Below are positions 28,148 to 35,948 of a DNA stretch of 64,000 nucleotides, in pieces. Position numbers and translations under genes: made by a program. Positions within the stretch are counted from its first letter, which is position 1. Each line of letters opens with the position of its first letter. The DNA lies in NCBI GenBank assembly GCA_902595715.1, contig CACJRI010000004.1:37145-101144 (forward strand), read 5' to 3'. The notes under the pieces were generated by a model. The model made no database searches, was not told where the DNA came from, and was given only the letters and a program-made list of their open reading frames with translations. The stretch comes from an uncultured SAR86 cluster bacterium (GTDB lineage: Bacteria; Pseudomonadota; Gammaproteobacteria; Magnimaribacterales; AG-339-G14).

Positions 28148-28921
28148 ATGAACAATTTTACAGAAAGAAAGCCATTTGTATCTTATCTTTCGAAAAATGA
28201 AATCAGATTTGCAGAACAATTTGCTTCCAAACACAACTTGGAATTAATCACACCAAGAAACTTAAGGATCTCCGAAACACACAAGCAAGTCATATGGGCA
28301 TCAGCCAAAAACCTTGCATTGCAAGATTTGGCAATAAAGAACTCAAAACCTTTTGTCATCGATTACATGGACTTTAAAAAAATTATGGCTAAATCATCTT
28401 TGCTAAAAAAATGTTTTTCTAAAAAAGATATTGGTAGAAAAGTGATTGATTTGACCGCAGGATTTTGTATAGATGCTTTAGAAATAAGTTTTCTTGGGTA
28501 TTCAGTCACTGCCATAGAGAAAAAATCTTGGCTATATGAATTTACAAATCAATGTATGCAAAACTCAAAGCATAAAGACTTGCAACATTCCATTAATAGA
28601 ATAGATTTTTTAAATGGCGATTCTCTGGATCTTATAAAAAAATATTCGGATCATGAGATTGTCTATCTGGATCAAATGTTTGAACAAAAAAATGATGCAA
28701 GAGCCAAAAAAGAAATACAATTTTTAAGAAATTTGGATTTTGAAGAATTTGATTTAAATAGATTTAAAAAGTCTCTGAAACAAAACAATTTCAAGAAAAT
28801 CATTTACAAATCAGCTCTGCATAGCAATATGAGCTCGCTTATTAATTTAAAGCCTTCCCGTGTTATAAAAGGGAAAGCATTTAAATACAATATATTTACT
28901 TTAGACCAGGAGAACGAATGA
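28148..28921 (+). CDS. rsmJ: RsmJ-like 16S rRNA guanine methyltransferase
   Basis: A 257-residue SAM-dependent methyltransferase. VIDLTAGFCIDALEISFLGY near residue 99 fits motif I of RsmJ, and AIEKKSWLYEF near 124 follows. The NPPY-like segment, DPMFP in E. coli RsmJ, reads LDQMFEQKN here (~residue 176). The change of the first Pro to Gln is unusual. The protein also contains the typical KKEIQFLRNL helix. RsmJ methylates G1516 of 16S rRNA (E. coli numbering). Its stop overlaps the next gene (ATGA). Confidence 0.78.
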   Translation: MNNFTERKPFVSYLSKNEIRFAEQFASKHNLELITPRNLRISETHKQVIWASAKNLALQDLAIKNSKPFVIDYMDFKKIMAKSSLLKKCFSKKDIGRKVIDLTAGFCIDALEISFLGYSVTAIEKKSWLYEFTNQCMQNSKHKDLQHSINRIDFLNGDSLDLIKKYSDHEIVYLDQMFEQKNDARAKKEIQFLRNLDFEEFDLNRFKKSLKQNNFKKIIYKSALHSNMSSLINLKPSRVIKGKAFKYNIFTLDQENE

Positions 28922-29286
28922 ATTATCAAAAAGATGTATCTAACTTTATGATCTTAGGAGAACAAAAAATAGCTTCAGATCTTAATCTTAAAAATGAGCA
29001 AACTCAGCTTTATATGAATTTGATCAAAGAAGAGTTTGAAGAGACCGCGAAAGCATTTGATGATGAAGACTTGGTTGAGGTTGCTGATGGTCTTGCAGAT
29101 ATGGTTTGGGTCATTATGGGTATGTGCAATAGCGTAGGCATAGATTTTGATAAGATTTGGGAAGAGGTGCGAAGCTCAAATATGAGTAAATTTGTTGATG
29201 GAAAATTCATTAAAAATGATGCTGGGAAAATTATGAAGCCAGAGACTTATTTCAAACCAAATATAAAAAAAGCTTTGGGTTTATAA
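28918..29286 (+). CDS. MazG-like nucleotide pyrophosphohydrolase (all-alpha NTP-PPase superfamily)
   Basis: A 122-residue helical protein. The segment LIKEEFEETAKAFDDEDLVE followed by ADGLADMVWVIMG at about residues 39-72 shows the E-E-x-x-E ... D pattern that binds Mg2+ in the MazG/HisE superfamily. The remaining C-terminal MSKFVDGKFIKNDAGKIMKP is typical of phage and bacterial phosphoribosyl-ATP diphosphatase-like proteins. A role in cleaning non-canonical NTPs is inferred. It overlaps rsmJ by 4 bp (ATGA). Confidence 0.75.
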   Translation: MNYQKDVSNFMILGEQKIASDLNLKNEQTQLYMNLIKEEFEETAKAFDDEDLVEVADGLADMVWVIMGMCNSVGIDFDKIWEEVRSSNMSKFVDGKFIKNDAGKIMKPETYFKPNIKKALGL

Positions 29287-29288
29287 TC

Positions 29289-29311
29289 CATGCCGCCTTG
29301 ACGGCGGCATG
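29289..29311. terminator. G+C-rich hairpin between convergent genes
   Basis: CATGCCGCC (29289-29297) and GGCGGCATG (29303-29311) form a perfect 9-bp stem with loop TTGAC. Only three T residues follow on the plus strand, so the poly-U tail is weak. It lies between the MazG-like gene and the convergent hsp20 gene and could serve both. Its high G+C content stands out from the A+T-rich surroundings. Confidence 0.55.
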
Positions 29312-29323
29312 TTTCGGGGGAGA

Positions 29324-29770
29324 TTATTCTGTAATTAATTCACCTGAATTAATTTGAATAACTTTTGCTTTTTCCGACTCTGGAATAACCCTTTCTAGGT
29401 TTATTTTTAATAAACCATTCTTTAGATCGGCTGTTTTTACAACAACTTCCGGGGCAAGAGAGAATTGCAATTTAAAGGCCCTCGCAGCAATACCTTGATG
29501 TAAGACTTCTCCAGAAGAATTTTTAGATCCTTCATGAGTGATGCTCAAGTTGTTTTCTTTAGTTTCAACTGTTAAATCATCTTCACTAAGACCTGCAACT
29601 GCAACCTCGATGGTAATATCATTACCTTCACGTTTGATATTGTAGGGTGGATAAGACCTTGAATCTTCTCCTATCTCACTGAAAGTTCTCAATGAATCGA
29701 ACAGACTGTCGAATCCTAAGAACCTCGTTGAAAAGAAAGGATCTGATAAATTTAATAAACTATTTTTCAT
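29324..29770 (-). CDS. ibpA: Small heat-shock protein (Hsp20/IbpA family)
   Basis: A 148-residue alpha-crystallin-type chaperone that holds unfolded proteins. The N-terminal arm has SLFDSLRTFSEIGEDSRSYP. The alpha-crystallin domain spans about residues 38-130: PPYNIKREGNDITIEVAVAG, then AFKLQFSLAPEVVVKTADLK, ending LLKINLERVIPE. It is regulated at two levels by sequence: a sigma-32-type promoter and a ROSE-like RNA thermometer over its ribosome-binding site, both annotated here. Confidence 0.93.
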   Translation of the reverse strand: MKNSLLNLSDPFFSTRFLGFDSLFDSLRTFSEIGEDSRSYPPYNIKREGNDITIEVAVAGLSEDDLTVETKENNLSITHEGSKNSSGEVLHQGIAARAFKLQFSLAPEVVVKTADLKNGLLKINLERVIPESEKAKVIQINSGELITE

Positions 29771-29774
29771 AATA

Positions 29775-29798
29775 AACTCCTTAAAATTTAAGCAAGTT
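29775..29798 (-). promoter_or_regulatory. ROSE-like RNA thermometer hairpin over the hsp20 ribosome-binding site
   Basis: In the mRNA sense, the 12 nt AACUUGCUUAAA pair with UUUUAAGGAGUU. The pairing is CUU/AAG-type on both sides of one unpaired G, with U(U/C)GCU facing the AAGGAG ribosome-binding site. This is the defining pattern of the ROSE element in Hsp20 leaders. AAGGAG lies 6 nt before the ATG. A second hairpin upstream, arms GAAAGAU and AUCUUUC, fits the multi-hairpin leader of about 95 nt. Melting on heating would free the site. The structure was read by hand, not folded by program. Confidence 0.75.
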
Positions 29799-29870
29799 AA
29801 TAAAAAGACACCTCATTCGAGCATGTCGACCTAAGGAAAGATCCCATCACGGCAATCTTTCTCAATATTT

Positions 29871-29898
29871 ATATGGAGGTATTTTTTATTTTTTCAAG
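29871..29898 (-). promoter_or_regulatory. Sigma-32-type heat-shock promoter of hsp20
   Basis: Read on the minus strand, CTTGAAA (29892-29898) is followed, after a 13-bp spacer, by CTCCATAT (29871-29878). The sigma-32 consensus is CTTGAAA-N11/16-CCCCATNT, so there is one mismatch in the -10. It sits between the plsB stop and the ROSE-like leader of hsp20. Activity is inferred. Confidence 0.75.
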
Positions 29899-29901
29899 AC
29901 T

Positions 29902-32271
29902 TTAAGTGGTACTTTTGGAAAGTTCTTTCAGCCAATTTGGCTCTAAAAACTTATTAGCATCCTTTTCTAATCGTTGAGTTATCCTGGTGGGATAAAGCAT
30001 TCCCTTATCATCCTCGCGGACATATTTATTTTCTATTAACCTACTTAAGAAAACATCAAACATCCATTTTTCTGAAAACTCTGGAGTCAATCTTGCTTGA
30101 GTTTTTTCTAAAGTTTTAAGTATCTCTAGAGAATTTCTTTCCAATTCATTTTTTGAAATATGTTCTGCTGAATTTTTCCATAATTGAGAAATCAGAACGT
30201 AAAATCTATCAATGGATGGTTGGACAAGTTTCCCCAGAGATTGAGTTTCATAAAACTCTTTTGATTTGAAATCAGGCCTTTTAAAAACATTGGAATCTTC
30301 AAGAATGAGCTTTTTATTTATAAGTTTGTTAAGTTTTAAGTCAATTATTTGGTCTAAATCGGCCTCATCCCATTTAAGAAAAAATTCTTCTTTCAAAAAC
30401 GGGTAAATCATTTTTATGGACTGCAATAAATCTTCCTTAACGATTTCTTTTTGGTACTGAAAAAAACCGCATATTAGTGACTCAAAAATAAGCAAGTGAG
30501 AAATATTATTTCTGTAAAAGCTAAGCTTAGCCGCCTCTAAATTTGTTAAAGAAATTCTGTCGTTTATGTCTTCCTTAGAAAGGAAACCCAACTTTCTCAT
30601 TTGATTAATTATCTCTTCTCCAGTTTTTTCACAAATCAAGGTTTTGGAAGAATATTTATCCTCTTCAAGCAAAGACTTCAATAATTCAATTCTTGAAATA
30701 AGTTCTTGTTTTGATATAGAGAAACCATCACTATTCAAAATTGCCAAAGAAAACAACGCAGTAGATGTCACAACAGTTGCGTCATTGATATTCGTCATGA
30801 TTTTCTTACCAAGAACAGGAGTAATTTTAAAGAGCCAATCCTTCTCAGATGAATAGTCGCTAAGTGGATATTCTATTAAAAGGGTATTCAAATTTATTGG
30901 ATCTCCAAATTGCAAATAAGCCTCTCCAAGATAATTTCTAAAATCTCTAAATACGGAAAAGATATCTTTTAAATTTTCCTTTTTCTTCTCTGCACCCATT
31001 ACTTCATTGATATAAGAATTTCCTTCAAGGACTTTTTCATAATTAATAGAAATTGGCACGAAACTAACTTGTTTTTCATCCATGCCTAAGAAGGATCTGA
31101 GTATCATCGAAATAATACCAGGTCTTGGTGGCATTAATTTTCCTGATCTTGAACGACCTCCTTCAGGAAAAAATTCTATTGAATGTCCTCTTTGCATTAA
31201 TTTTCTTAAATGTTCATAAAACACCACAGAGTAAAGACGATTGTTGCTAAAAGAGCGCCTCATAAAAAAAGCTCCTCCTTTTCTCAAGAGTGGACCTACT
31301 AGAGGTAGATTTAAATTTTTGCCGGCAACGATTTGAGGCAACATCAAGTCTTTGTAGTAAAGCAAATAAGATAAAGCTAGATAATCAATATGGGAACGAT
31401 GACAAGGTGAAAAAATTAGAGAGGTGCTAGGCGCAATTTTTCTAATTTCTTCGAAATTTAATACCTCCAAGTTCTCATATCTCGAGTTCCAAAACCAAGA
31501 TAGGGCTCTATCGTATAGATAAATAAATGGATAAGACATGTCCGAACAAATTTCCCATACATATTTACTGGCTTTTTTTTGTAATTTAGCTATTTCTTTT
31601 TGACTGCCCTCGGATTCAGATTCAATAAAACTTTTAATCGAATTAGAATTTAGAATACTGGCCACCAATGTTCTTCTATTGGAAATATCTGGTCCTAAAT
31701 GAGCTTTTCGATTTTGTCTAAATCTAGCTCTCAAAAGTCTTTCAGTTTTTAAAACAAGATTTTTATCTGATTCAGGACTATTGAAAATGTCCTCTACTTC
31801 GAGAGGTTTGTGAAAAAATATTTTCACATTTCTGCCATTAAAAAAAAGTTTGAATAAGTTTCTGATAAAACTGGTTCCCTCCCAAGATTCTCTAAACAGA
31901 AGCTTCAGCCAGTTATCCTGTCGTTCTGGCGATTTCCCCCAAAAAACGTCTACGGGGATGATGATTGCTTTTTTTGAAAAATTTCTATTTTCAGCAAGAA
32001 TGCTCAATTCCTTTGGGTGCATTCTTTTGGGAGTCTGCCAAGGAAATTTTCTTTTCGGATTTCTAATTTGAAAATAATTTTTCCTAATTGGAGATTTTTC
32101 ATTTTTTAATTTAAGACCAGTAAAGTTTTTTTGTTTAGTGAGGATTTTTAAGGCTTGAAAATCTATTCTTGAGGTTGAGGAAAGGGCGTAGATAATGTCT
32201 TCATTTTTTAAGAGTAATTCGGTTTTTTTTGATTCACTCTCGTGATTGGCCTTTATTAGATAATTAAACAT
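29902..32271 (-). CDS. plsB: Glycerol-3-phosphate 1-O-acyltransferase PlsB
   Basis: A 789-residue membrane-associated acyltransferase for the first step of phospholipid synthesis, close to E. coli PlsB (807). The acyltransferase motif I is SPCHRSHIDYLALSYLL near residue 270 (HX4D). Motif II-III includes GGAFFMRRSF and FFPEGGRSRSGKLMPPRPG. The long N-terminal part and helical C-terminal part are standard. With glpK and GDPD it supports glycerolipid metabolism. It is divergent from tRNA-Leu/yajC, and hsp20's promoter follows directly after its stop. Confidence 0.95.
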   Translation of the reverse strand: MFNYLIKANHESESKKTELLLKNEDIIYALSSTSRIDFQALKILTKQKNFTGLKLKNEKSPIRKNYFQIRNPKRKFPWQTPKRMHPKELSILAENRNFSKKAIIIPVDVFWGKSPERQDNWLKLLFRESWEGTSFIRNLFKLFFNGRNVKIFFHKPLEVEDIFNSPESDKNLVLKTERLLRARFRQNRKAHLGPDISNRRTLVASILNSNSIKSFIESESEGSQKEIAKLQKKASKYVWEICSDMSYPFIYLYDRALSWFWNSRYENLEVLNFEEIRKIAPSTSLIFSPCHRSHIDYLALSYLLYYKDLMLPQIVAGKNLNLPLVGPLLRKGGAFFMRRSFSNNRLYSVVFYEHLRKLMQRGHSIEFFPEGGRSRSGKLMPPRPGIISMILRSFLGMDEKQVSFVPISINYEKVLEGNSYINEVMGAEKKKENLKDIFSVFRDFRNYLGEAYLQFGDPINLNTLLIEYPLSDYSSEKDWLFKITPVLGKKIMTNINDATVVTSTALFSLAILNSDGFSISKQELISRIELLKSLLEEDKYSSKTLICEKTGEEIINQMRKLGFLSKEDINDRISLTNLEAAKLSFYRNNISHLLIFESLICGFFQYQKEIVKEDLLQSIKMIYPFLKEEFFLKWDEADLDQIIDLKLNKLINKKLILEDSNVFKRPDFKSKEFYETQSLGKLVQPSIDRFYVLISQLWKNSAEHISKNELERNSLEILKTLEKTQARLTPEFSEKWMFDVFLSRLIENKYVREDDKGMLYPTRITQRLEKDANKFLEPNWLKELSKSTT

Positions 32272-32356
32272 TAGAAGTCATTCCTTCTTTATAGTGATAA
32301 GATGCGGATTTTAACAAAACAAATCTTATTTTTTTTGAATTTTACCTTGTAATATA

Positions 32357-32442
32357 GCCGGAGTGGCGGAATTGGTAGACGCGTTCGATTCAAAATCGAG
32401 TGCCCACAAGGCGTGAGAGTTCGAGTCTCTCCTCCGGCACCA
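32357..32442 (+). tRNA. tRNA-Leu (anticodon CAA)
   Basis: An 86-nt gene with an encoded CCA. Acceptor arms GCCGGAG and CTCCGGC pair perfectly. The anticodon stem-loop is TTCGA-TTCAAAA-TCGAG, giving anticodon CAA. A variable arm of the long type (GUGCCCACAAGGCGU region) confirms the class II tRNA for leucine. T-arm AGAGTTCGAGTCTCT is intact. Only 14 nt separate it from the yajC start, and the 3' CCA runs into the yajC ribosome-binding site. Confidence 0.95.
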
Positions 32443-32456
32443 AAGGAGAAGCAAAT

Positions 32457-32771
32457 ATGAAAGAAACAGAAATAGTCATGGCCCAACAAACCCCAAGTTT
32501 TTTTGGTCCGCAATTAATTTTATTAATTGGTTTTGTCGCCATTATGTACTTTTTAATAATTAGACCTCAAAACAAAAGACTTAAAGCTCAAAAAGAAATG
32601 ATCGAATCACTTGCCGTGGGAGACGAAGTGATTGCTTCAGGAGGTATGGTCTGTGTTATTACAAAGATGAATGATGACTTTATAACCGTACGGGCTAATG
32701 ATACAGTTCTTACAATTCAGCGAGAATCTGTAAGTAATGTCTTGCCTAAGGGAACAATAAAATCTCTTTAA
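32457..32771 (+). CDS. yajC: Preprotein translocase accessory subunit YajC
   Basis: About 104 residues from ATG 32457, chosen because AAGGAG (32443-32448) precedes it; an earlier in-frame start at 32400 would lie inside the tRNA gene. One membrane segment, LILLIGFVAIMYFLIIRPQ, at about 18-36, is followed by the YajC motif RPQNKRLKAQKEM and a basic soluble tail (VGDEVIASGGMV). YajC belongs to the SecDF-YajC complex, and secD begins 3 bp after its stop. Confidence 0.92.
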   Translation: MKETEIVMAQQTPSFFGPQLILLIGFVAIMYFLIIRPQNKRLKAQKEMIESLAVGDEVIASGGMVCVITKMNDDFITVRANDTVLTIQRESVSNVLPKGTIKSL

Positions 32772-32774
32772 AAA

Positions 32775-34595
32775 GTGCTCAGATTTCAGCTCTGGAAAAT
32801 TGTAATCATATTGTTTGTCATTTCCATTGGCATTACATATGCGTTGCCTAATTTTTATCCACCAAGTCCAGCTGTTCAAATCACCTTGGACAGTTCTTTG
32901 GGGAAAATATCTCCTAATATCGCAAAACGAATCGGACAACTAGCAACAGAAACAGAAATAAGTTTCTCATCAAATTTTAATGAAGAACTTGATGGGTATG
33001 ACTCAATTTTATTTAAGACAGAGAATTATCAAGATCAAGTTAAGCTTAAAGAATATTTAGAACAAAACTTAGAGCGAGAATTTGTAATTGCATTAAATCT
33101 TGCTCCAAATACTCCTGCTTGGCTATCAGATATTCAAGCCTCGCCAATGAAGTTAGGTTTGGACCTTAGAGGAGGAGTTCATTTTTTAATGGAAGTAGAT
33201 TCAGAATTGCTTATTTCAACTCGTTTGGAATCTTATTTGGCAGATATCAGAAGGAAGTTAAGAGAAGAGCGCATCGGAATCAGTCGATCTGAAATAACTA
33301 ATAATCAAATTATTTTCACTACACGGACTGATGCAACAGATCAATTAGACGACTATCTAAAAAGTAACATTGACCTTGAGTATAGCAAAGAAGGGAGCAA
33401 TCAATTTATTGTTGAGTATAACGACCAAGGCCTTGATGACTTGATCGATTATGCAGTTTCGCAAAATCTAATAACTCTGAGAAATAGGGTAAATGAGCTT
33501 GGTATTTCTGAGCCAGTAGTAGTTCGTCAAGGTAAGAATAGAATTTCTGTTCAACTTCCTGGTGTTCAAGATACTGCTGAAGCAAAAAAGATCATTGGCA
33601 AAACTGCTAACTTAGAATTTCGTCTTGAGGCAGAATCTAATAGTTTACTATCGCGAACCGACCAATTTGATTTTTCTGGCAGAAGCATAAGGCTGCTGAA
33701 ACAAGTAATCATTACAGGTGACAAAGTAGCTGATGCAAGCGTCGGTTACGATGAAAGCGGTTTCCCACAAGTAAATATTTCTTTAGATGGCGAGGGTGGA
33801 ACAAAAATGCATCGTTCTACAAGAAACAATGTTGGTAGAAAGATGGCAGTTATTTTTGTAGAACGGAAAATAAAAACATCAAATAAAAGCGAAGAAATTG
33901 AAAGTTATTTTGACAAAAGAGTTATAAGTTTTGCCACTATTCAATCGGCACTTGCCAACCAATTTAGAATCACGGGTTTGGACAGCCCTAATGAAGCTTC
34001 CGAATTGGCACTGCTTTTAAGAGCAGGAGCCTTAGCTGCACCAATGAATTTTGTTGAAGAAGGGACAGTCGGACCTTCTTTAGGAGCCGATAACATTCGT
34101 GTAGGAGTGCAATCATTAATTCTTGGCTTGTCTTTGGTCTTAATCTTTATGATTTTTTACTACAAAGTTTTCGGTGTAATTGCCAATATTGCCGTAGCAC
34201 TAAATATCGTCTTAATAAGCGCCATCATGTCAATTTTATCAGCAACCTTAACGTTACCAGGTATAGCTGGAATAGTTTTAACAATTGGAATGGCAGTTGA
34301 TGCCAATGTTTTGATTTTTTCTAGAATCAAGGAAGAATTAAAAAACAGACTTAAGCCGCTTGATGCCATCAATGCCGGATATGATAGAGCCTACATTACA
34401 ATTGTAGATGCTAACATAACAACCTTAATCGTCGCATTGATTCTTTATACAATAGGAACAGGTCCGGTCCAAGGCTTTGCAATAACTTTATCGGTAGGAA
34501 TTTTAACCTCCATGTTCACTGCTATTTTAGTAACAAGATTTTTAGTTTGGTTGGTTTATAGGAATCGAAAGAATCTTGAAACTCTATGGATTTAA
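32775..34595 (+). CDS. secD: Protein translocase subunit SecD
   Basis: A 606-residue RND-type protein that uses proton flow to help SecYEG move proteins. The start is GTG. An N-terminal membrane segment (IVIILFVISIGITYALP) is followed by a large periplasmic P1 domain (GLDLRGGVHFLMEVD near residue 127). Five more membrane helices cluster after residue 440, containing GIAGIVLTIGMAVDANVLIF. Length is normal. Partner secF follows directly. Confidence 0.96.
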   Translation: MLRFQLWKIVIILFVISIGITYALPNFYPPSPAVQITLDSSLGKISPNIAKRIGQLATETEISFSSNFNEELDGYDSILFKTENYQDQVKLKEYLEQNLEREFVIALNLAPNTPAWLSDIQASPMKLGLDLRGGVHFLMEVDSELLISTRLESYLADIRRKLREERIGISRSEITNNQIIFTTRTDATDQLDDYLKSNIDLEYSKEGSNQFIVEYNDQGLDDLIDYAVSQNLITLRNRVNELGISEPVVVRQGKNRISVQLPGVQDTAEAKKIIGKTANLEFRLEAESNSLLSRTDQFDFSGRSIRLLKQVIITGDKVADASVGYDESGFPQVNISLDGEGGTKMHRSTRNNVGRKMAVIFVERKIKTSNKSEEIESYFDKRVISFATIQSALANQFRITGLDSPNEASELALLLRAGALAAPMNFVEEGTVGPSLGADNIRVGVQSLILGLSLVLIFMIFYYKVFGVIANIAVALNIVLISAIMSILSATLTLPGIAGIVLTIGMAVDANVLIFSRIKEELKNRLKPLDAINAGYDRAYITIVDANITTLIVALILYTIGTGPVQGFAITLSVGILTSMFTAILVTRFLVWLVYRNRKNLETLWI

Positions 34596-34596
34596 A

Positions 34597-35496
34597 ATGC
34601 AAATAAATTTCATGCGACCTAGAAAGATAGCCTCAGCAATATCGATTGTATTGGTTTTGATATCACTTGTTTCTCTTACATTTAAAGGTTTGAATGCCGG
34701 ATTAGATTTTACTGGCGGGACTTTGATTGAGATAAAGTTGTCTCAACCAGCAAACCTAGAAGAAATAAGAGGTGTTCTTGGTTCTAAGCTAGAAGACGAT
34801 TTTCAAGTTTCATATTTTGGCTCTGAAGAAGATATTCTTATCAAGATTCCGGGAGGCTCAGAAAACAATATATCGGATGAAATTGTTTCTACTTTGGCAA
34901 ATGTATTTCAATTTGATTTGAGGCGTAAGGATTTTATTGGTCCACAAATAGGGGAAGAGTTACGTGACCAAGGAGGTCTAGGCTTACTTGCTGCGCTTTT
35001 GGTGATGATGGTTTACATCATGTTTAGATTTCAGTTTAAATTTGCCATTGGAGCACTTTTAGCATTAGTTCACGACGTATTGATCGTACTAGGATTTTTC
35101 TCAATATTTTACATTGGCTTTAACTTAACAGTCCTAGCTGCCATTCTTGCCGTAATTGGTTACTCGCTCAACGATACAATAGTAGTGTCAGATCGAATCA
35201 GAGAAAATTATCGAAAGAAAAGAAAATCTGATAATGTCGATGTAATAAACAGATCTTTGAATCAAATGTTGGGAAGAACTTTAATTACTTCTTTAACTAC
35301 TTTATTAGTTTTATTTGCACTTTTAATTTTAGGCGGAGATTTCATTCAAAATTTTGCAATTGCCCTGATATGCGGGGTTATTGTTGGAACTTATTCCTCA
35401 ATCTATGTTCTTTGCAACAATTTGATTTTGACGAAACTAAGTTTCGATGATCTTGCCATTAAAAAAAGCGAAACATACGACGACGGTCTACCATAA
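34597..35496 (+). CDS. secF: Protein translocase subunit SecF
   Basis: About 299 residues from ATG 34597, which directly follows the secD stop; an alternative TTG at 34576 overlaps secD. N-terminal helix IASAISIVLVLISLVSLTF, then the periplasmic loop GLDFTGGTLIEI, then five membrane helices including AVIGYSLNDTIVVSDRIREN. It pairs with SecD. An intrinsic terminator follows 7 bp after its stop, so yajC-secD-secF is a complete unit, possibly starting from tRNA-Leu. Confidence 0.96.
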   Translation: MQINFMRPRKIASAISIVLVLISLVSLTFKGLNAGLDFTGGTLIEIKLSQPANLEEIRGVLGSKLEDDFQVSYFGSEEDILIKIPGGSENNISDEIVSTLANVFQFDLRRKDFIGPQIGEELRDQGGLGLLAALLVMMVYIMFRFQFKFAIGALLALVHDVLIVLGFFSIFYIGFNLTVLAAILAVIGYSLNDTIVVSDRIRENYRKKRKSDNVDVINRSLNQMLGRTLITSLTTLLVLFALLILGGDFIQNFAIALICGVIVGTYSSIYVLCNNLILTKLSFDDLAIKKSETYDDGLP

Positions 35497-35502
35497 AAAA
35501 AA

Positions 35503-35530
35503 GGGAGGCCCGAAAGCCTCCCTAAATTTT
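35503..35530. terminator. Intrinsic terminator after secF (bidirectional)
   Basis: GGGAGGC (35503-35509) and GCCTCCC (35516-35522) form a 7-bp stem with loop CCGAAA. TAAATTTTT follows on the plus strand, and eight A residues precede it, which read as T on the minus strand. It can end both secF and the convergent YRGVK-protein gene. Confidence 0.85.
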
Positions 35531-35543
35531 TACTATTCCTCAA

Positions 35544-35708
35544 TTAAGCAGAATGTTTTACACCACGGTAAATACCGTTTTGTAACTTTCCTGACTTATC
35601 TGATTCCATAGCATCATGCTTTACGCCTCTGTAAACACCAGGTTGAGTTGCTTGCTTCTCAACGTGAAGGTTGTTTTCAGTGACTTTGATACCTCTGTAA
35701 GTAGACAT
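35544..35708 (-). CDS. 54-residue YRGVK-repeat small protein
   Basis: ATG 35706-35708 with GGAGGC 5-6 bp upstream, stop TAA at 35544-35546. The product carries three near repeats: TYRGIKVT, VYRGVKHDA and IYRGVKHSA. Apart from these it is hydrophilic and without a signal or membrane segment. The YRG(V/I) unit resembles that of small DUF4278-type proteins, but the family assignment is only a resemblance. It lies behind a ~240-bp structured leader, and a terminator follows its stop, so it is an independent transcription unit. Function is unknown. Confidence 0.72.
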   Translation of the reverse strand: MSTYRGIKVTENNLHVEKQATQPGVYRGVKHDAMESDKSGKLQNGIYRGVKHSA

Positions 35709-35948
35709 ATCGCCTCCAGTTTTCGTTTCGATTATGTTTCATGTGCCTCACGGCATACACCCTCGTAACGCGTTCCTTCGGTAGATATTCGGTCTCGTTC
35801 CCCATAAAAAGGTACTTGCTAGCCTTTCTACACATCGTGCAGAAAGAGGTTTTCCTATCTTCCTACTTCCGTTCAATGCACTAAAAAAGGGCACTGAATG
35901 AACGATTAATGTGCATTTTATCAAAAAAAATAACAGTTTGTAAATATT
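35709..35948 (-). ncRNA. Structured leader or small RNA upstream of the YRGVK gene
   Basis: This 240-bp region between suhB and the YRGVK gene has no recognised gene. On the minus strand it contains a 10-bp hairpin (CTTTCTGCAC / GTGTAGAAAG, loop GAT, at 35824-35846) and TGCC-GTGA-GGCA with a GNRA-type loop near 35740. These suggest a long structured 5' leader or a separate small RNA. An A+T-rich block near 35920-35940 may hold the promoter. A 54-codon ATG frame also crosses it into the YRGVK start region. No known riboswitch motif was recognised. Confidence 0.4.
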
